Shown here: piece after piece, positions 11,012 through 21,375 of the stretch
Layout of the letters: the number at the start of each line of letters is the position of its first letter
How positions within the stretch are numbered: position 1 is the first letter of the stretch
Source of the DNA: Bolinopsis microptera
Taxonomy: Eukaryota; Ctenophora; Tentaculata; Lobata; Bolinopsidae
Assembly: GCF_026151205.1 (NCBI RefSeq)
Contig: NC_087084.1
Location: forward strand, 2,822,845 to 2,886,844
Length of the DNA: 64,000 bases
Direction of reading: 5' to 3'
Notes under the pieces: generated by a model
What the model was told of the DNA's origin: nothing
Databases searched by the model: none
Seen by the model: the letters and a program-made list of their open reading frames with translations, nothing else
Position numbers and translations under genes: made by a program

Positions 11012-11671
11012 TTGGAAGATTCTACGAAGAACTTATAGGACTAGGTCGACTAAGGACTTTTAGCGGACTACGGACTCGTTTCATCAGTTAGCCAGTTAGG
11101 GTTCATTACCACCTGGAGTGTGTTCGTCACCAGGAATCAATTATTATATATTGTTAAACTGACATTAGTTTATAATTGTCTGGATGAACTGTCAATTATC
11201 CAATCTCTTGATTTAATTGATATTATCGGGTTTTTCTTTGTTAATACCGTTATAATTTTATAACCACATTCCCCACATCGCTACTCAAATCTTTAAACGG
11301 ACCAACCAAGTCAGTTCAAACCTCAATTCCGGAGGCATGAATTATTTCAGCCCGTTACTGCGATTGGCCAATAAAAATACTGCGGCTTCCAAAATAAACA
11401 GTCATATCCCAACATTTCTTTCGGCATAGCGGTTAGTAAATATTTACTATAACCGCTATGCCGAAAGAAATGTTTGGTCATTGGTAACATTACAAATCGT
11501 CTCACACCCTGTGGATTATTGTAACACGTGATTTTCCCACGTGCATATAATAATCACGTGGGGCATGCCGGTCCGAATAAGAACAGTTTGCCGGATGTTT
11601 ACTCAGGTATATAGTTATACAATAGTATTATTAGTACAATACTTTACTTCTCATTGTTTAATGCAAGCATC
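11012..11671 (+). promoter_or_regulatory. Intergenic promoter region of the intact VWD gene
   Basis: Contains a 60-bp near-perfect palindrome (11411-11474), three CACGTG boxes at 11525, 11538 and 11555, and a TATA-like TATATAG at 11608, 64 bases before the ATG. The arrangement fits a compact core promoter; function is inferred. Confidence 0.5.
11411..11474. repeat. Near-perfect palindrome
   Basis: Left arm with CATTTCTTTCGGCATAGCGG and its reverse complement meet at a short AT centre (GTAAATATTTAC). Either a tiny MITE or a cruciform-prone site, 200 bases upstream of the VWD gene. Confidence 0.92.
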
Positions 11672-13660
11672 ATGAAAGTGCTGCTATTTCTGTCTGTCCT
11701 AGGGGTGACCCTGGCCTCGGACTGTTCCAGCGGGGATACCAACTACATGTGTGCCAACCTCGATAGATGCTGGTTTGAACTCGGCTTTGCCTCACGAGAC
11801 GATCTCAAGTACTTGTGTGACGTGCAGGGGATCCCAACCGGAGATGGTGATGGTGATGGTGGTGGTGGTGGTGGAGGATTCAACCCAAGAGTGACTATCA
11901 CTATCCCTCCTCGCAACATAACTGTCGCACCCGGATCCAGTGCCCAGTTTGCATGTACAGCTGCCGACGCTATCAGAGTGGTTGTGATGCCCGAGTTGGA
12001 AGCTAAAGCAGAAGCACTGATAGAGGATATAGGTGGAGCATCTCCTTCAACTCAAAAGGTGATACAGGTGATTGACGAGGCGTATTACCAACACGAAGGT
12101 TGGTACGTGTGCGTGGCATTTGGAGCTGACGGTAACAGAGACGAGTACCGGGCTTACCTCAGAATCTACGATATCTGCGCTTACAGCAACTGTGCTGCTC
12201 CCAAGGTTTGCAGTCCAGACATGTACACAGGAGACTATGAGTGTGTTTGTCCTGGGGACTGTGATAACTCCTTCGACCCTGTATGTGCCAGTGATTGCAG
12301 CTCCTACTTTAACGAGTGCACGATGAGGAAGGAGACCTGTGAGAAGGGTCTAGAGGGAGTCGTGGTCGAATCAAGGGGTCTCTGTACATACACCCCTGCT
12401 GAACCCTACTTCACGTCTTACCCTCAGGGAGGTTCATTCCTAGTTGGGTCTAAGGTCTTCTCTGCATCAGCCACTGTTCCACAAGGACAAAGTTTGGTTT
12501 ACCACTGGTATCACAATGGACAAAGAGTTGGGGAAGGGATGGAATTCCAAACTAACCTTCAACCTTCTCACTCGGGTGACTGGAGCGTGGAGGCTAGAAG
12601 TTGTATGGGCTCGTACACTGTCTTTCACCGGTACAGTATCTCAGTAACGGGAGGGGTAGACCCTCAACAGGGAGAAGAGCAATGCTGCAAAGTTTGGGGT
12701 GATCCTCACATTATCACCTTTGATCAGAGAAGGTATGACTACATGGGCTCCTGCGACTACATCATAGCAGAGGACTTGGGGGGACAGTGGATGGTTTATG
12801 GGACCTACAAAGCGTGCGGGGACAAGACCAAGCAGTTGTCCTGTATTGTCAGCATCACTGTCTTCTACCAGAATGAGAAGGTTCAGTTCCTTAGGATGTA
12901 CAGGATTAACTATAACGGTCAAGAGTTCTCTGTGCCTCTAGGAAGCACCAAGTACATAGGGCAAATGCGAATAGAGAACAAAGCAATGAAGTACTTCATC
13001 TACTTAGGGGACACTGGAGTGAGGATCATGTGGGATGGAATCACCACTAGTGAGACCTGTCTTCCCACTCAGTGCCAGTCTGGAGTCCAGGGAATGTGTG
13101 GTAATGCCGACTGTAATCCTGATAATGATTTTGCAGGATACCTTGACAGCTCTGCTTTTGGTAACAGGTGGGCTGTAGGACAAAACTGTGATCTGGAACC
13201 TGAAGACGGATCCCTGCCTGTTCAAAGAACTAGACCTTGTGACTTTATCCCATACGAAGAGAAACTAGCGTACGAAGCTAGATGTAACCTAATTTTAGAT
13301 ATGGGTGACTTTACTAACTGCATCTACACAGGGAGAATGGACAGGGACTCTATGTTTGCTAACTGCATGTTCGACATGTGTTCTGGACTCACTATCGGGG
13401 GAGGGTGTGCTGACCGGGGGGATCAAAGATGTGACGCTGAAACTGAGGCCAGGATCGCTGAGGCTATTCTCAACGGGATGTCCAGAGCTGAAGCTGAGGC
13501 TATGTACAAGCCTAGGAACGTGGTAGATCCGGCCTGCATGATGGGATATGGACTTGTCAATGACTGTTCGGGGAGAGGAATTTTCATCGGTGACGGTTGG
13601 AGAGAAACAGCTCAGTGTCCTTCTGATGATGACCTTGCTAAGATTGTTGTTTGTCCTTAG
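11672..13660 (+). CDS. Secreted Ig/Kazal/Ig/VWD protein, intact
   Basis: Single-exon gene of 662 residues. The ATG at 11672 is the first in frame and opens a clear signal peptide (MKVLLFLSVLGVTLAS). Order seen: a small Cys segment (four Cys in about 30 residues); a Gly/Asp-rich linker; an Ig-like domain (QFACTA ... EGWYVC); a follistatin/Kazal-like region (CASDCSSYFNEC); a second Ig-like stretch; the VWD domain beginning CCKVWGDPHIITFD; and a C8-like Cys region ending in VVCP. VWD domains with C8 regions occur in mucins and other extracellular polymers, so an extracellular matrix, mucus or cuticle role is inferred. The absence of introns over 2 kb is unusual beside the multi-exon neighbours. 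The family has no name I recognise. Confidence 0.85.
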   Translation: MKVLLFLSVLGVTLASDCSSGDTNYMCANLDRCWFELGFASRDDLKYLCDVQGIPTGDGDGDGGGGGGGFNPRVTITIPPRNITVAPGSSAQFACTAADAIRVVVMPELEAKAEALIEDIGGASPSTQKVIQVIDEAYYQHEGWYVCVAFGADGNRDEYRAYLRIYDICAYSNCAAPKVCSPDMYTGDYECVCPGDCDNSFDPVCASDCSSYFNECTMRKETCEKGLEGVVVESRGLCTYTPAEPYFTSYPQGGSFLVGSKVFSASATVPQGQSLVYHWYHNGQRVGEGMEFQTNLQPSHSGDWSVEARSCMGSYTVFHRYSISVTGGVDPQQGEEQCCKVWGDPHIITFDQRRYDYMGSCDYIIAEDLGGQWMVYGTYKACGDKTKQLSCIVSITVFYQNEKVQFLRMYRINYNGQEFSVPLGSTKYIGQMRIENKAMKYFIYLGDTGVRIMWDGITTSETCLPTQCQSGVQGMCGNADCNPDNDFAGYLDSSAFGNRWAVGQNCDLEPEDGSLPVQRTRPCDFIPYEEKLAYEARCNLILDMGDFTNCIYTGRMDRDSMFANCMFDMCSGLTIGGGCADRGDQRCDAETEARIAEAILNGMSRAEAEAMYKPRNVVDPACMMGYGLVNDCSGRGIFIGDGWRETAQCPSDDDLAKIVVCP

Positions 13661-14272
13661 ATTTAGCTCAAACGGACCTTAAAGACTAGTGTAAATTTAT
13701 ATGTTCATGTAAAAAGTAAATCGACTTCGGATATGATCTGTTGATATTAATTGATCTTTATTGACTTTGTTAAGATATTGATATTTAACTGTTTATTGTA
13801 ATCGATCCGATATATTGTGTAGCCTTTAATCAGAATAGCTCTCAACCCTAATTTCTGATAGTTATAATAGTCTATGACAAGTGAGACAACGTTTGCAGAT
13901 GCAAGTTGACATAAATAATGAAAAGGTCCAGTAGAGGTTCATTTATCGAGTCTCAGGCATGCTACAGCCAACCGGTACCATCGGAATTAGTTGGTAGAAA
14001 AGTAAAAAATTCAGAAATGCCCTCGGTAGTTGAAATGAGGTCTAAAATAGTATTACATATTTTAGACCTCATGCATGGCTCAGGCTGTCTTATGTGTTTG
14101 ACGGCATGGAGCTGTCCATTAAAGGGTCATTCACACAATTAGATGCCCAAATTAGATGATTTAAGAAGATACGCCGGTAATATCTCTAAAAAAGTGTGTT
14201 TTTATATCAAAACGTGCAGTTTTGCTAGTAGTTAGGTTTATCCAAATTGTCCAACGTTCAAACGACGATTCA

Positions 14273-14376
14273 AGCCCCCCCCCCCCACCACCCGCACAGC
14301 GGGGTCGGCGGGGCCTTTCGTTACGCCACTGCCCCCCCCCCCCCCCTCAGCTGATTACGTAATATGTGGACGACCC
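14273..14376. mobile_element. Poly(C)-bordered MITE fragment ending in GGACGACCCCT
   Basis: Two long C runs flank a GC-rich insert. After the second run come CTCAGCTGATTACGTAATAT and GTGGACGACCCCT. The same arm occurs inverted at 43764-43810 next to a G run, so both are copies of one element family. Confidence 0.65.
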
Positions 14377-14736
14377 CTAAGCTCAGAATCACCCAAATAA
14401 AACGACATTAAAATGCTTCCCTGCCAAGGTTTTGAGTGATCTGTCAGAGTAATTTACGTGACAATGGATGGACCGTGAACGTATAATCATTCAACGTCAT
14501 CTGATCTACGATCGATTTGATCTAAAAAAAAGCTAGCCATTTATATTATATTATCATGCAGGACCCACTAAATAATCACGCGATCGATCGGAGTCGTGCG
14601 TGGAATCAATTTAATTTAATTTAAAAGCTCGCCGCCGCGCGCGGATATTATTTACCAATTAATGTTCGCGTGTTCCATTAATATAACAGGTAGACCTTAT
14701 TTAAGGTACAACCATGTGCTCCATAGCTACAACGAT

Positions 14737-15150
14737 TACACTCCGTTTATTTTATAAAGATACCCTTCAAATAATACAAAATTAAAGACGGCAAGGCTTC
14801 AAAATTTGAAAAATTATAGACACCGCAACAGATCTCAAAATAGATCGGATGTAATAAAGCACATTTCACACGCTCGTTTATGCCCAGGGTTGCAGTTTCG
14901 TGTTCTCATTATGAGAGTTGGTCAAATTGGTAAGAGAGTTGTCTAAACTGACTTTCTTACAATTATTTATGTTCATTTATATTGATTACTGGAGTTTGTA
15001 ATTTAAACGTGAATTCTTGCACTTTGAAAATTAAAGACGGGGTTGCGATGAATTAAAGATGGTGAAGCCTTCAAAATGGTAAAAATTGAAGATGCTGAAG
15101 CGGGAAGCCTTCACCAAAATTAACCGTCTTTATCAAGAAAACGGAGTGTA
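14737..15150. mobile_element. MITE with TACACTCCGTTT termini
   Basis: Inverted ends TACACTCCGTTT and AAACGGAGTGTA, and inner inverted segments (AAAGACGG with CCGTCTTT, GGCTTC with GAAGCC). A flanking TA is consistent with a Tc1/mariner-type non-autonomous element. No coding sequence. Confidence 0.65.
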
Positions 15151-17492
15151 ATTAACAAAATGCAAAATGAAATGAGTCCACACATTCAAACAACAGACTC
15201 CAGACCAAAATGTGAACCTTTCTATGATCAAGAATTCTTTGATTCGTGTTTGAAATTATACCTCACCGTCTCTGTAAATTTAAAATTTTATCCGAATGAT
15301 CTATGTTCATTTATTCCTTAACTTTTGGTCAAATGGGCATTGGCATCGATTGGGCAAAGCCTTAAACTAAAACTTCATCTGTGATGAAAATAAGCCTCGC
15401 CCATCCTGTTCGCTAGATCTATAAAACGTAGTACGAGTTTTCGGGGGCGCCACGACAGCCTCTTATCTCTCCGCATAGTTTCATTTCCGATCCGGCAGCG
15501 AAAACCCCAGACCAATATACCTGTTCACAGATCACGTAATACATTATTCAATGAATTTGATATAGTAAGATAAAGAGATAACATATAGATGACACTTATC
15601 AGTCATATCTGTATACTGTTAACCAGCCAAGTATTCACTAAATAAGATACTTCACCACGTTTTATATGATAAGAGGCATGTGTAATGAGCCCTGAGAAAA
15701 ATTTTTCTGTAAACTTTTTAAAAAGTTGGCAGAAGTGAAAGTGCTGCCCCTGACGCCTACAGTCTAATACACTACTACATCAACTTACTGGCGTGGTTTT
15801 CATTTTAACGTACTAAAACTAGACCGGCAGTAGAAGTTCCACTGTTACACAAATTAACATAGAGTAAGTATGTCCGTATCACAGGATGAAAGATTAGAAA
15901 GATTAGAAAACTTACTACAGTCGTTTTGATATATTGGCCGCGTGCCATAAAACTCTGATTTTTTAGATTTTCACTGTGAATGTAATCTAGGTAGGCAATT
16001 CAGAAATGACTGGGAAGTGCCCAGTTCCATGACAAGTTACTCTTCTGTTCGAGAGTGGGGAATTGCTACTTATTTATTGGCTAAAGAGATGCGCGATGGC
16101 TGTATTTTTCTCACGAGAAATCTTGTCACGTGACAGTACTCAGTAGTTTACGATTAAGAAATTAAAGACAAAGTGCAACAAGTGTTGGGAAAATTTGTAT
16201 CGGTACATATTACCAAATTAAGGTATTAACCTATTAATCTTTTTTTTTTTGTACAATCCTGTTCAGTAATAAAAAACTGTCTATTTGAATAAATTCTCTT
16301 GTGAATAAATGACCTTCCACACGGTAAAATAGCTTTAACTAGACAAGGATCAAAGAATTCTATAATATGTCCTCTACTTCTTGCTTGTGACAATTTACCC
16401 GATTTAATTTCAATCTATTATGCGAAATCTTTGTCGCATAATATGAGCGAGGTACTTAATACCTAATACTGTATTTTCTTTTCCTTGCCAAGATGTATAT
16501 AAATCTCATTGGTCGAAAAGTCTGAGGACCCGAATAATTTTTCGTTGTTTAAGCTATTTAACTTCATGTCAGTGTCCTGCATTTATTTCTTAAGGCACCG
16601 ATTTTAGACCGTCTAGACTTGGTTTGCAATATTCGATATTGAATGAATCTACCTTATATACCTTCAATATTATATTGAATGAATATACCTTATTAAATGA
16701 AATTTAAACCTCACTTATATTTGTGCTCACTTTATTTGCGCGATTTTCTTATAGAAGATGATTGATCGATTTAATGAGACCTATTAGTATTATCGCAATG
16801 TTTTATTTTCAACTTGAATTCAGTTTAAAAAGACATACTTATTCAATTTGTCATGTAATATGATTTGGAGAAGCTCTATTCTCAGGATATAACAGTTATG
16901 TTAATAAAATGCAACCTGCCAAAACCAATAGTGCCCGTCGGAATCGTTCATCTCGCATGAGTCCTCCTATGCTATGATTAAATTTAATATCATAATATTC
17001 AAATCATGGGAGCTTATGATTTATACAACCTCATACAAATTACTAGGCCATATAATAACCTCTTTTAGTAAATGTGTAACAAATTGTTTGCGAATATGAT
17101 GGGATGATTTTAAAGTGAGCCCCACCAGATTCCACATCCATAACTCTATAATTACTCTAGTAAGTAATAAATATACTACAACTTTCTTCTCAATAAGCAT
17201 ACTACAAGGCACCATATCTTAACATGTCCCCGTTATACTGTATACAGTACGTACTATTGCTGCATTGCTAAGTATTGTAAGAGAATGTATCTCTGTTTCT
17301 TTGCCAGTCATTCAACACGTCAGCTCCAGAGATCGAGTCCTCCCTCCACCCCTCCCTGACGTTACAAAATGAAAGTGTCGAATTGCTTGGTGTTGGTAAG
17401 GTTGATAAAAAGATATCTTTAAATAAGTATCGTCGTGGAAGTGCTAAAAATTGTACGTTCAGAAACAAAAGGGCAGAATAAGATGGCTTTTG

Positions 17493-17500
17493 TATAAAAG
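17493..17500 (+). promoter_or_regulatory. TATA box of the small secreted peptide gene
   Basis: TATAAAAG, 53 bases before the ATG at 17553, which leaves about 25 bases of 5' UTR after a normal start distance. Confidence 0.65.
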
Positions 17501-17552
17501 GGAAGAAGTGAACGGATACAAGTAGTTTGGTCGAGATACAGATTGAATAACC

Positions 17553-19527
17553 ATGACGTTCTCCTTGATGTGAGTAACAATAAAATATTTTTTATATCTC
17601 TTCGTTTAATTTTAAGTACATTTAAACTTTAGAAACTTTAGAAACTTTAGAAACTTAAGAAACTTTAGAAACTTCTCTGTATAAGAATCAAGCTTTTGCT
17701 TCATTTCAATCACGTTGCCAAGTAACTGGCAGTTTCACAGTAACTACTAACAACAGTTTTAAACCTTTTTAAAATTACTTTTTTTCAGATTACTGATCTC
17801 ATTTATGTTCCTGATCGAAGAAATGCAAACACAAGGTAATTCAACACAAACTTATTAGTTGTTAATCATTATACGGTTGTTAATTATTTATACAAAGTTC
17901 TGTTTGTCGCAATAATCTTGAGAAAAAATAAGGGCTTAAAGTCAACATACTGCTCCATAAATCGTTATGTTGATCACTGTATTGACTATTGTCTATTGCG
18001 GTCATTTGATTATTAGATATATTTCTTAAGTCTTCACGGCTTTCAGTCACAATCGCACCAGTTGCAGTCCTGATCTTATCTTGGTTTTTTCTTGACAAGT
18101 GGCAACAAGTCCACCCAAATATACCTGTAGGTAGATTCCTATAGTTAACTGGCACAGTCTATAGATAGATATTAGATATATCAGAGATATACTAGTCTTG
18201 ATAATATGTAGTTAGCAAGTACGGAGTGTTTGATAAACTAGTCTTGATCTATAGCCAACACTGATATCACACGCGTCACGATCTATACAGATTACATAGG
18301 GATCGTGGTCTGCTATAATTATACCACATAATATGCCAAAATCACAATATTTAGGGCAAATGGGACCAATGCCAACTAATATTACATAAAAACCATACTA
18401 TCACACATATTGCTATCAAGATATGACACAATAATATTAGCTATGTACCAGTCTATAAGTTAGCTTGCAGTAAATGAGAACTTGAATGAGAAGTAGATAT
18501 TATCTGATCATGGTACAGTGTATACTGACTAGAGATATTATCCTGTGTAAAGTGTAACTACTAACTAGATATTATCATGTGTACTAACTATATTACTTGT
18601 GGGTTTTCTCCGTCTCCCTGTCTCGTTTACGTCAATAACAACCCAGGATATTGGTTGCCAGGATCTAGTTACCAGATAATATTATACGCTTTTAAACACG
18701 TACAATTAATTATTTTTTCGGGATCTGACTATACTTTCTATTAAGCAAAACGGACTAGAGATGGACTTTAACTGTACTTTAACTGTACTTTAACTGTACA
18801 CAGATATTAACGGCGTGGTTTCACCACCATTATTATAATATATAAAAATCGCTATTTTTGACGTAATCCGAGAGAAAACAGCCACATCATTCAACTCAAA
18901 GTCAAAGTTTACTAATTAAACTATACTATATCTGGGGGTTGAACTGAAATATTGCCAATTGATGACCCTAATATTTATCATAATGGTTAAATTCATAACA
19001 GCACAAAAATGTGCTATAATGTGGAAACTTCTGTCATATTAACATTTAACAACGCTGGCCCCTCGCTTCACTCTTACAAGAGCCTTCCCAATATTTTATT
19101 TATATTAACTTTGATATTGATTGTAATTCACTGATTATCTAATTTGCCACTATACTGAAAATACAGACTTTGTAGAATTATTACAGCAACTAATTTAGAA
19201 AAAAGCGGGATTTCTATTAAAACAACACGTGTTACAGTGCTGTTACTAGACCTTAAAGAGCTTGCGGTGATAAAAATAATAATAATAAATTGAAATTTGA
19301 TAACACCACTTTTAAGCGGAAAGCCTTCTCGCCGTGCCCTCAGAGGGTAACTCCTGCTAGCTACAATAATATCTTACTGACCCCCTTCTCTAACAGGAGC
19401 CTACGAAATATGGCATAAGGCATACCAGGTATGGCAAGAAGATAACGGGGCCTCAGGAAACAGCGAGGAGGTTCTCAACACGGAACAGGGCTATTATAAC
19501 AACGTGGCGGAAAACGGAAACAGATAG
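17553..19527 (+). CDS. Small secreted peptide, three exons, 64 residues
   Basis: Assembled from exons 17553-17569, 17789-17835 and 19397-19527. All junctions are GT-AG and the phases agree. The first two exons encode a signal peptide (MTFSLILLISFMFLIEE, then MQTQ). The third encodes a 43-residue acidic, Cys-free mature part rich in Asn, Gln and aromatic residues (GAYEIWHKAYQVWQED at its start, QGYYNNVAENGNR at its end). A TATA box lies 53 bases upstream and AATAAA signals lie at about 19827. No family recognised and no obvious dibasic cleavage sites, so a secreted signal or effector peptide is inferred only from size and signal sequence. Exons this short are easily missed by gene finders. Confidence 0.65.
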
Positions 19528-20290
19528 CACTTCTAGTTCAGACATGTGATGAATGATTTAGAGAATATTCGTGACTATTCGTGACTATTCGTGATTACTC
19601 GTGAATATTTGTGAAGATTCAACTATTCGTGATTACTCGTGAATATTTATGAATATTCGACTATTCGTGATTACTTCTCGTGAATATCCGTGATGACATG
19701 GACGTTTATATACTGACTATTGAATGAAATTTTAGATTTGATTTTTGAAATGAGTTGAATATCTGACGATAAAGTTTGAAGTTTGTTCTCCTCGCATGCA
19801 ATGATGTTCCAACTTTTTCGTTTCAATAAATATAAAATAAAATAAGAAGCAGGATTGCATTGTTACAGCAAGCCTGTTGAACGATTGAAAATTAAAAACT
19901 TCCAGATTGTTATATTCGAACTTCTAATTTATAATTTAAACAAGTCCTTCATACTATGGAGCCAGGGTCTGGACTGGCTAAACCTGGTTAAAGCCTTTCC
20001 AATTTCCATCCCATTACCTAAGCCTCAATAAATGTAATAAACATTTGTAGTGTTGTAATTAGTTTTAAAATATAACATTTCTCTTCTTGTTGTTCGGTTA
20101 CCTTCTGAAATATAAAATCTCACGTGCAATACATGATTAAGTAGCTTGTGCAATTTTCATTCAACATTATACGCGGTGTGTATTATTGGGATGATGTAAA
20201 CGTAGCAAGAGAACAATACTGTAGACTAAAAACTACTGAGTAGTGAGTAATAAGATCATTGAAATTGTTTAGAAATAGATCATGACCAGA
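19528..20290 (+). other. 3' UTR of the peptide gene and spacer
   Basis: Bases 19567-19690 carry a degenerate tandem repeat of ATTCGTGA(C/T)T and CTCGTGAATA units. AATAAA is near 19827. The rest is featureless. A short stretch at 19276 (before the last exon) shares GATAACACC(A/G)CTTTT with 58570. Confidence 0.5.
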
Positions 20291-20296
20291 TGAATG

Positions 20297-21375
20297 AGGG
20301 TATTTTACCTCCTCTTTCCCCTCCCCTCATACTTTATCTCGAGACACGGTGTTTTACCCTCTCTTTCCCCTCCCCTCCCCCTCATACTTTATCTCGAGAC
20401 ACAGTGTTTTACCCCCTCTTTCCCCTCCCCTCCCCCTCATACTTTATCTCGAGACACGGTATTTTACCCTCTCTTTCCCCTCCCTCCCCCCTCATACTTT
20501 ATCTCGAGACACGGTGTTTTACCCCCTCTTTCCCCTCCCCTCCCCCTCATACTTTATCTCGAGACACAGTGTTTTATCCTCTCTTTCCCCTCCCCTCCCC
20601 CTCATACTTTATCTCGAGACACGGTACTTTATCTCGAGACACGGTGTTTTATCCTTTCTTTCCCCTCCCCCCTCCCCCTCATACTTTATCTCGAGACACG
20701 GTGTTTTACCCTCTCTTTCCCCTCCCTCCCCCCTCATACTTTATCTCGAGACACAGTGTTTACCCCCTCTTTCCCCTCCCCTCCCCTCCCCCTCATACTT
20801 TATCTCGAGACACGGTATTTTACCCTCTCTTTCCCCTCCCCTCCCCCTCATACTTTATCTCGAGACACGGTGTTTACCCCCTCTTTCCCCTCCCCTCCCC
20901 CTCATACTTTATCTCGAGACACGGTATTTTACCCTCTCTTCCCCCTCCCCTCCCCCTCATACTTTATCTCGAGACACGGTATTTTACCCTCTCTTTCCCC
21001 TCCCCTCCCCCTCATACTTTATCTCGAGACACGGTGTTTTACACTCTCTTTCCCCTCCCTCCCCCCTCATACTTCATCCCGAGACACAGTGTTTTACCCC
21101 CTCTTTCCCCTCCCCTCCCCCTCATACTTTATCTCGAGACACGGTATTTTACCCTCTCTTTCCCCTCCCCTCCCCCTCATACTTTATCTCGAGACACGGT
21201 GTTTTACCCTCTCTTTCCCCTCCCCTCCCCTCATACTTTATCTCGAGACACAGTGTTTTATCCTCTCTTTCCCCTCCCCTCCCCCTCATACTTTATCTCG
21301 AGACACGGTGTTTTACCCCCTCTTTCCCCTCCCCCCCACATACATTATCTTGAGACACAGTATTTTACCCTCCAT
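20297..21375 (+). repeat. 55-57 bp pyrimidine-rich minisatellite with a XhoI site per unit
   Basis: About 19 units built from CTCTTTCCCCTCCCCTCCCC, TCATACTTTATCTCGAGACAC and a (G/A)GT(G/A)TTTTACC link. It is open in three frames because unit length and composition lack stops, but it encodes only repeats. The minus strand has repeated GGGGAGGGGAGGGG, a G-quadruplex and triplex-prone pattern. Confidence 0.97.

Larger units (their letters stand above)
13661..17552. other. Intergenic region with small palindromes and a MITE
   Basis: No gene recognised. It holds a 38-bp hairpin (14035-14072, arms ATGAGGTCTAAAATA), a poly(C)-bordered element end (14273-14375) and a MITE (14737-15150). The remainder is AT-rich and featureless to the eye. 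Confidence 0.55.

Noticed and set aside
11654-11671. Upstream extension of the VWD protein
   Set aside because: Begins at TTG; the ATG at 11672 gives a better signal peptide.
9431-13225. Antisense open frames across both VWD genes
   Set aside because: Paired shadows of the same duplicated coding sequence on the opposite strand.
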